Notes under the pieces: generated by a model
The model's database searches: none
What the model saw: the letters and a program-made list of their open reading frames with translations, nothing else
Told to the model about the DNA's origin: nothing
Made by a program: the position numbers and the translations under genes
Shown: in pieces, positions 58,175 to 64,000 of the stretch
Layout of the letters: each line of letters starts with the position of its first letter
How positions within the stretch are numbered: the first letter of the stretch is position 1
Assembly: GCA_026075535.2 (NCBI GenBank)
Contig: AP026548.1
Span: 3,286,001 to 3,350,000 of the forward strand
Source: Tricholoma matsutake
Taxonomy: Eukaryota; Basidiomycota; Agaricomycetes; Agaricales; Tricholomataceae
Length of the DNA stretch: 64,000 nt
Direction of reading: 5' to 3'

Positions 58175-59504
58175 TAGTGTTTGAAGGTCCGGTTCATCAA
58201 ACCAGAAAAAAACTGAAACCAAACCGGACTGAACCACGGTCCAGTTCTTTTGCAGTTGCAGTTGCACTAGTTTTCATATGGCAGCGGTTGCGGTTTCATA
58301 AATTTGTGTATTTATTTGGAACTGACAAAAGTCGGTTCCAACCAGTTGTAACTGGTTATACACATAGTATTACATTACTATACTATAAAGTTAAATAAAT
58401 TGAAAATGGGACGAGCCCGAGGACAAAAGAACTAAGAAGTGAGTGTTTAAATACCCTGTGGGTGCGCATGGACCACTTGATCACGTTTGCACACCCAAAT
58501 AAAAATGTGGTGCCACTTTCATTTCCACTCCCATGCTACATCAACATCAACAACCACCCCTCTGCCTCCTTCTAGCACCTAATCTTTTCCTCTCTTTTTT
58601 GGCTCTAACTATATTGTGACAACAAGATGGCACCAATATGGCCCCCACATCCACCCGCATATGCCACCGCTGTGAGCCCCTGCGAGCAGGGTGGAAGATG
58701 GAGCAACAACACAGTGGCCCGGGCTGAATGAACGAACAAAATGGGTCCAAACAATGACTGGCATCGTTTGGGCCCCAGGTATGTTCAAATATTTCTTCTA
58801 TTTTTCAACTAACTAACTTTCCCTCTTTCATTATCAGGTTCTTACTGGTAGCGATGAAGCCTGAACCAAGAAACACCCCACACCTGCACCCTACACCACC
58901 ACTGCAAGCATCTGCTCACAGGGTGGCAACAGGGTCCTGTTTCTACACAGCAATGGCAGCCACAACAACTCACCAATGCCTCCACCCTGCCTGCGAGCCC
59001 CTGCTCATGGGGGGGGTGGGGCTGTTGATGCCGGTGCCATGTTGCAGTGCTGCACTGGCGACAGCGATGGCGATGCTGACAACAACAATGGCAACACCAA
59101 CGCCAATGCCAACAATAACAACAACGATGACGACAATGGTCAACAGCTGCCCTCCTGCCCTTGCACCAAACGTGAGGCGGCGGGGGCTGTTTTCATTTTC
59201 TGTTTATTATTTACATGTGTGCTTGCCCCCTCACAGGCCCCTGCTTGTGAGGGGCTTTAGTTTACTTTTAGAATTGTATTTATTATATATACTAATGTCA
59301 GTTTAGACCGACCTAAGTGAGTAGGCAGCTGGTTGTGACCAAACCAGTCACAACCGGTAGTTGGACTGAACTGGACCACTACAAACCAGTTTTGTGCAGT
59401 TCAGTCCAGTTTTATGTAGACTTTGAATGTAATGCAACTGGTTTCAGTTCTGGTTTTGTTCCAAAGTGGAAAAAAACCAGACTGAACCAGACCTTCAAAC
59501 ACTA
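58175..59504. mobile_element. non-autonomous hAT-like element, copy B
   Basis: Ends TAGTGTTTGAAGGTCCGGTT and, on the complement of the right end, TAGTGTTTGAAGGTCTGGTT differ at one base. Flanks CACATGCT (58167-58174) and TGCATGCT (59505-59512) match an 8-bp duplication CGCATGCT in which the CpG decayed differently on each side. Internal order is that of copy A reversed: CAACAATGG-type repeats near 59080, stem-loops near 58671, 58905, 58990 and 59236, and an intron 58779-58837 after TTTGGGCCCCAG. No transposase. Confidence 0.85.
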
Positions 59505-59512
59505 TGCATGCT

Positions 59513-61230
59513 ATTTTTGGATGGCTTAGCCGCTCTGAGCCACCCAATCTGAGTGCTGAGCCAGATATAGCTGGGAGCCGATTTACTGGTGCGGCTCGCC
59601 CAAAATAGCAGCTTGGCTCAACACTAATTAAAACTGAGTTTGTAGGGGGGGGCAATCCCAGGTTATGCCGTGGTCAGCTTATATAAGCTAAACAATACAA
59701 AACCATAATTTCGAGTGAAGCAGGCCATTTTCACTGGATTCTCAAGGGATCCCTATAGTTTTTTCAATGTACATAAGTTCTATGCCATCTAAATTAACTC
59801 TGTGTATACTGGAGAGACTTTAAATTTTTGTGTTTCTATTGCGAGAGTCATGGAGAAAGTACTGTTCAGAATTGTAACTTACCCCTGAATTGACTACTTT
59901 ACAATATTACAATTCATATGTGATCCCCACAACACTTAAATACATCTAAAATTGTTCCAGGGATGTCTGTAATTGTTGGGGGCCTAAAAATTATCTTAGA
60001 ACACCTTAATTACATGTCTGTACCCTAAGATATTAAGAAAATGAGCAGATTAGTGGCACTTAAATCCATCCTACAACCCAGTGTAGGCCACAGGCAGCAC
60101 ATGTGGCAACATGTGTGGCACTTGTTACATTCATTGACACACATGGCACCTAATGGATGCATTATGACAGTGTTTGGAGGTGAATTTTCACCTCGATGCA
60201 CATTGGACGCGTCGAGCGTCGAATTTAAACTCCGCTGTCGCACCTGCCGTGTCTCAAAACAAGGCAACCTCACGACTCGTTTTGTGAGTCCCTTACTCAC
60301 AATGGTGCCTCATGTCATTAACAAAATGTTCTCAGTTTTGGCCGGGCTACAACGTCTTCATGCCGGATTTTTTAATTTCATTTTTATTATTTCTATAGAC
60401 CATAAAAAAACATGTATTTCGGTTCATATTTTATGATAAGTGTGAAATCAAAAAATCGGGCACAAAGAAGTTGTAGAGGGAATAAAACTGAACAACTTTC
60501 TATGCCACCATGAGATGTGAAAATTGTTGTGTGCTTCAAAAAACGAGTGCTTCACGAAAACTCCCCTTTTATTGACTAAGTCAAACAATGGTCAATAAGC
60601 GGAGTTGTCCGGGATTGCCCAAACTCAGTTTTGGTGATATCTCACTCATTTCTTGACCGATTTGCCTAGATTTTTGGTCAGTTTAAAGGTAATTGGTATG
60701 GAAAGGTGCTTCACATGACCAGTTTTTTGCATTTTTTTTCGGTTTCAGTCCAGTTATTTGGCTATTTCTTTTTATGGTTAACCGGTCACGGTCACGGTCA
60801 TTCCAAAACGGGCCCAAAATCCATGACCGGATCCAATGAGTGGAATCTGTTGGGTTGTTGAGCTTGTACTACCACCTTACGTCGGATGGGAATCAAATAC
60901 TCAATTTGTGTTGAAAGCCAGGTGGTCGATCAGCTCTTTGAAGACAACCTCGTCCAGGTTCTGAAGTCCAAACGGGGGAAGAGTGAAAGAATGGTATCGA
61001 GACTCGGATACATATGCGCACCCGAGTCTGAGTATCTCAGTGTGTCGGATAGCTAAATTATGTTCAATAAGAGAATGTCTGTCCAAGACTAATGTGTGTC
61101 AATCCGTACATTGCGACAGTGTTACAAAAGAAGATTCACAAACTAAATCAACGAAACACATCGACGAGTTTTACCTGTCTACTCGCGTCCCGATACCCAT
61201 TTTTTCACCTTGTCAACAACCGCACGCGCC
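59513..61230. other. no firm gene; hAT-type repeat end near 59630
   Basis: CTCAACACTA near 59630 with GGCTnAGC-rich sequence before it looks like one end of another hAT-type repeat, into which copy B may have landed. From 59640 to 60900 only short frames without motifs are seen. A minus-strand frame at 61086-60901 (ESRYHSFTLPPFGLQNLDEV) could be an exon of an unknown gene. Confidence 0.35.
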
Positions 61231-61464
61231 ATGGCCACAATCTATGAACCCACCCCCAGAATTGAACATCGTAATCGGGTCCGTTCCTCCCTCTTCCTCC
61301 TCGGCTCCCTAACCAGGGAATCCAATTCCTCCTCCCCACCAACCCTCACCAACTCCCCAATCTCCACGGTTTCGGACCCATCCACACCAGCCAACGTGCC
61401 CTACGCATCGGGTACCAGACTACGAACTTGCCGAATCCAAGACAACAGTCGTGACTTAGCGTAA
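61231..61464 (+). CDS. small hypothetical protein
   Basis: ATG at 61231 stands in a good context (CACGCGCCATGG) and opens 77 codons: MATIYEPTPRIEHRNRVRSS, a hydrophobic LFLLG, then a Ser/Pro/Thr-rich tail. It is divergent to the SUMO-like gene end and in the GC-richer host part of the window. It could be a short gene or the first exon of a longer one; no donor that extends it was convincing. I do not recognise it. Confidence 0.35.
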   Translation: MATIYEPTPRIEHRNRVRSSLFLLGSLTRESNSSSPPTLTNSPISTVSDPSTPANVPYASGTRLRTCRIQDNSRDLA

Positions 61465-61531
61465 CGGACGAGCATTAAAGGAAAATATGATACACCAACA
61501 AGAAATACAGAGGGCGAAATGACAACGGTGG

Positions 61532-62096
61532 TTATATCTGCAACCAAGATCCCCCTCCAACCTAGTCATAACAGCGTGCACTAAGCATCTAGTTGCAACG
61601 CAAAACTGAGCCACGCACCTGTTCCAGGAAAGCATCTATTTGATCTCCATCTTCCATCCCCAGCTTCATAATTGTTGTAAGAGAGCGATTATGGAAACGA
61701 CAGTGACGCACTCACTGATGCAGGAGTGTCTTCTTTCTGAATGCGATTACCTTCGAATGTAAATTTAAAAGTGCCTGAAGCAGAAAGATTGGTCGTTAAA
61801 GTTCGTAGGAGAACTCCAAGATGACTTGCCTGGTTCCTTTCCGAACCTTTTCTGCAAGTGACGTAGGGTGGCCACCCAACCGAAAGCAAGGACTTGACTC
61901 ACCTCGGCAGCCGCAAAAATCTTCGAGAACCCCATATTTGCTTTGACTTTCACAGTAATATCTGTCATTGTCAATATTGAGAGCAGCCTATAAGCGTCTC
62001 ATCGTGTACCTTTGAATATCGGAAACACTAACTGGTTCCATCATAAGTGATATTGAGGTTTAGCTTCGGTTTGGTGTCTTCTGGTTCTTGAGACAT
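61532..62096 (-). CDS. SUMO/Rad60-SLD-type ubiquitin-like protein
   Basis: Six exons: 62096-62033, 61961-61903, 61851-61830, 61774-61716, 61663-61619 and 61537-61532. Joined they encode 84 residues starting MSQEPEDTKPKLNLNITYDG. Then come ITVKVKANMGFSKIFAAAE, KRFGKEPG, TFKFTFEGNRIQKEDTPAS and LGMEDGDQIDAFLEQ. This follows the beta-grasp of SUMO (FxFxFxGxRI, then D-TPx-LxMEDGDxID), which modifies nuclear proteins. The intron 61829-61775 begins GC (GCAAGT), the rare GC-AG class; the others are GT-AG. The predicted C-terminus is ...FLEQI, without the Gly-Gly needed for conjugation. Either the last exon is wrongly placed or this is a non-conjugated SUMO-like protein. Length (SUMO about 95-100) is slightly short. 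Confidence 0.75.
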
Positions 62097-62287
62097 AGAT
62101 GCGTTCGCGTGATTATACAAGAGAGATCTCCACGATTACCAGAGCCTGACGCGTCAAATGGCGATGTGATGACTCCTCCAAAAAAAATGTATTGCGTGAC
62201 AGTCACGCCTCGCCGAATTAAAGACGCGTTCGTCACGCGACTTATGTGCCAACCACGAAACACAAATCTATATCTATCCCAAACTAT

Positions 62288-64000
62288 CTACGGGTTACGC
62301 GCACGACCTACATACCTATACTCCCTCGCATCCTTCCTTCCATTCTCCACATCCACAGCCGCCAATATGGGAACTGCAAGCCATATCATGATCACAAGGA
62401 AAAAGAACGCGTAGCGGATGTTGCCTGTCATGTCTGCAATCACACCGACCGCCAGAGGGCCGAGGAAGGAACTCGACTGTATAGGTCATTATAAGAGGGC
62501 TAGTCGTCGACGTAATGAAGAAGAGGCGTACCTTATCAGTGATTGAGAATAGGCCGTACCTAAGACCTGGTGAGAATGTAGTTTATAGAGCGAATAAAGA
62601 TACTTACCATCGAGCGTCCTCGCCCGGTGGTAGCAGTTCCGCATACACAGCCCGTGCATATCCCTGGAAAGCCCCATACACAGATCCTACACCCAATCAG
62701 TACCCTTCAGTACCCAAGACAATCAGCTGAGAAACTCACCGAAATAAACCGCCAGCGCAAACATTTCTCCTTGCGTCGTGAGGCCGCCAAACCCGCTTCG
62801 CTGAAAAATGGCAAGGAAGCCCAAGCAGCCGTAGGCGGGGATGGCCGAAGCCATGAGCACCAGTACGATCACGACTTTGAGATTGGACCACTGGAATTTA
62901 CGTTGGATATAAGGCCAAGCGAGGGAACCGAGGATGGCGAAAGTGGGGGAGAGGACGCCGATGAGGATGAGGCCTGTGGGTTGCATGTTGAGGGTGGTCT
63001 TGCCGAAGAGGATTGCAGAAGATGTGATGGTGGTGAAGCCTAGTGTAGGGTGAGATTAGAAGCACGGCGTTGGGAGGGGGACATACCATCAGAAAGTAGG
63101 AACCATGCAGCGAGGTATTTGAATGTATTACGCAGTTTCTTGATCTCGCGCCAACGAAGCATACCCCCGAGCCTCTTCCATGCGCCTACAATCTCCCTCC
63201 ACACACTCCACTTTTTCTTATGCCGCATATCTTCCACCTCATCCTCGTCCACCCACGCTTCACTCGCACGCACTTCTAGTGCAGATGCGTCTCCTTCCTC
63301 ACCGCCACTAGGCAACCACAAGGCTGCTGGGATCGAAAACATAGCCCACCACAGCCCACTGAGGCCTATCGCGAGCCTCAGCGAAAACGTCGAGCCGTTG
63401 AGCAAAGTCACGGGTATGAGAGCGACAATAAGGAGGACGATGCCCGCGCCATAACCACTGGCGATGCCCAACGAGGAGATGCGGGACGTGGCACGCGAGA
63501 GCACGACGTCGTATTGGGCTTTAAGAGATTCGAGTTCTTGGGAGGGGTGGATTAGAGGGGCGGAGGCAGTTTCGCCATATTGTGGGGATGTGAGGTCGGA
63601 GGATGGTAAGTTGTGGTCTTTAGATTGGATTTCATGCAGGACACTGAGAACGTCGGGAGACTCCTTGGCTAGTGCTGGGAGATAGGCGTTCATGGCGACG
63701 ACGGAAGCGCCAAAACCTAGATTTGAGCAGATGGTGAGAGGAGCTGATAGTAACCATAGAAAAGATGAGGAGGGAAGTAAGAGGAATGCGGTGGCAGCTG
63801 CTGCGCCAAGGAGGGCAAAAGAGAGGAGAAGGCGTTTACGATGGGGAGCTGTGTGATCATTAGAATAAAAATAATCAAGAAAGACAAAAAAAAACATACG
63901 GTGGTCGGCTATTCCGCCCATGGAGATGACAGTGAGAGCTTGTAGAGCCACAGAAATCGAGTAGACATATAAACTGTATATTGCATTCGATTGAGGATCG
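62288..64000 (-). CDS. ATG22: Atg22-type vacuolar transporter, 5' end outside the window
   Basis: Visible exons are 64000-63900, 63848-63087, 63039-62740, 62686-62608, 62559-62532 and 62476-62288, joined in frame by GT-AG introns of 47-55 bp, about 485 residues to TAG. The product keeps several membrane segments typical of Atg22, an MFS-related protein that exports amino acids from the vacuole after autophagy. Diagnostic parts are VALQALTVISMGGIADH, LGFGASVVAMNAYLPALAKE, a long acidic loop (residues about 120-270), KYLAAWFLLSDG, SAILFGKTTLNMQP, VYGAFQGYARAVYAELLPPG and YGLFSITDKSSSFLGPLAVG. The N-terminal membrane segments and start lie beyond 64000. No break is seen. It ends about 190 bp upstream of the SUMO-like gene, same strand. 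Confidence 0.9.

Noticed and set aside
35529..59640. Possible pairing of the hAT-type ends near 35529 and 59630 as one element
   Set aside because: They are 24 kb apart with unrelated elements between, and their subterminal sequences do not match well; more likely ends of separate repeats.
61086..61230. Possible tRNA-like folded stretch upstream of the small ORF
   Set aside because: No cloverleaf with the usual B-box (GGTTCGANTCC) could be made.

Overview
This window reads as nuclear DNA of a mushroom-forming basidiomycete (Agaricomycete). The evidence is short GT-AG introns of about 47-80 bp with CTRAY branch points, an Atg22 gene and a SUMO-like gene cut into small exons, and several gene families that I know (from memory, no search run) mainly as Agaricomycete expansions. 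Only the right-hand 3 kb looks like ordinary host gene space; nearly all the rest is nested transposons and decayed genes.

Layout, left to right. 0-9 kb: a zinc-binding gene fragment, a possible solo LTR (623-1288), a four-cysteine acidic protein gene with one frame break (1948-3375), a frame-broken PD-(D/E)XK-like gene (3434-4249), a dead MULE-type transposase (4880-7448) and a dead unknown gene (7750-8790). 8.9-18.7 kb: a Ty3/Gypsy element on the minus strand with 372-bp LTRs and a perfect CCTAG target duplication. 20.2-23.7 kb: a minus-strand Crinkler-like gene with two tandem ubiquitin-like header domains and a P-loop NTPase, broken by in-frame stops. 24.8-26.3 kb and 58.2-59.5 kb: two copies, in opposite orientation, of one non-autonomous hAT-like family. 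27.6-29.1 kb: decayed DUF6698-like gene. 30.8-31.2 kb: hAT MITE with perfect 8-bp duplication. 32.3-34.3 kb: decayed TET/JBP-like dioxygenase gene. 36.6-38.6 kb: inverted remnant of a Gypsy 3' end abutting a truncated Tc1/mariner transposase. 39 kb: hairpin-rich repeat. 40.6 kb: AT-rich island. 41.1-51.2 kb: a second Gypsy element (plus strand, LTRs about 1.1 kb) inserted into a JmjC-like gene whose two pieces flank it. 51.8-56.2 kb: a BED/hAT transposase gene (minus). 56.5-57.3 kb: tandem array of about 163 bp. 61.2-64.0 kb: small ORF, SUMO-like gene, Atg22.

Main points. (1) The second Gypsy element carries on its antisense strand an apparently intact four-exon gene (48720-49886, 333 codons plus stop) although its own gag-pol is full of stops. 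The inverted remnant at 37.6-37.9 kb keeps the matching first exon, same length and same splice position, so this gene seems to belong to the element family. (2) Decay is dominated by CpG to TpG/CpA change: conserved Arg codons have become TGA in many unrelated genes, two splice donors look lost by the same change, and 10 of 13 differences between the LTRs of the first Gypsy element lie in CpG/TpG/CpA contexts. This fits cytosine methylation of repeats followed by deamination. (3) Four repeat modules share one small exon-intron junction and one stem-loop motif that no named feature explains.

Limits: family names come from motif recognition alone; exon boundaries are read by eye; no homology search, expression or structural evidence was available.
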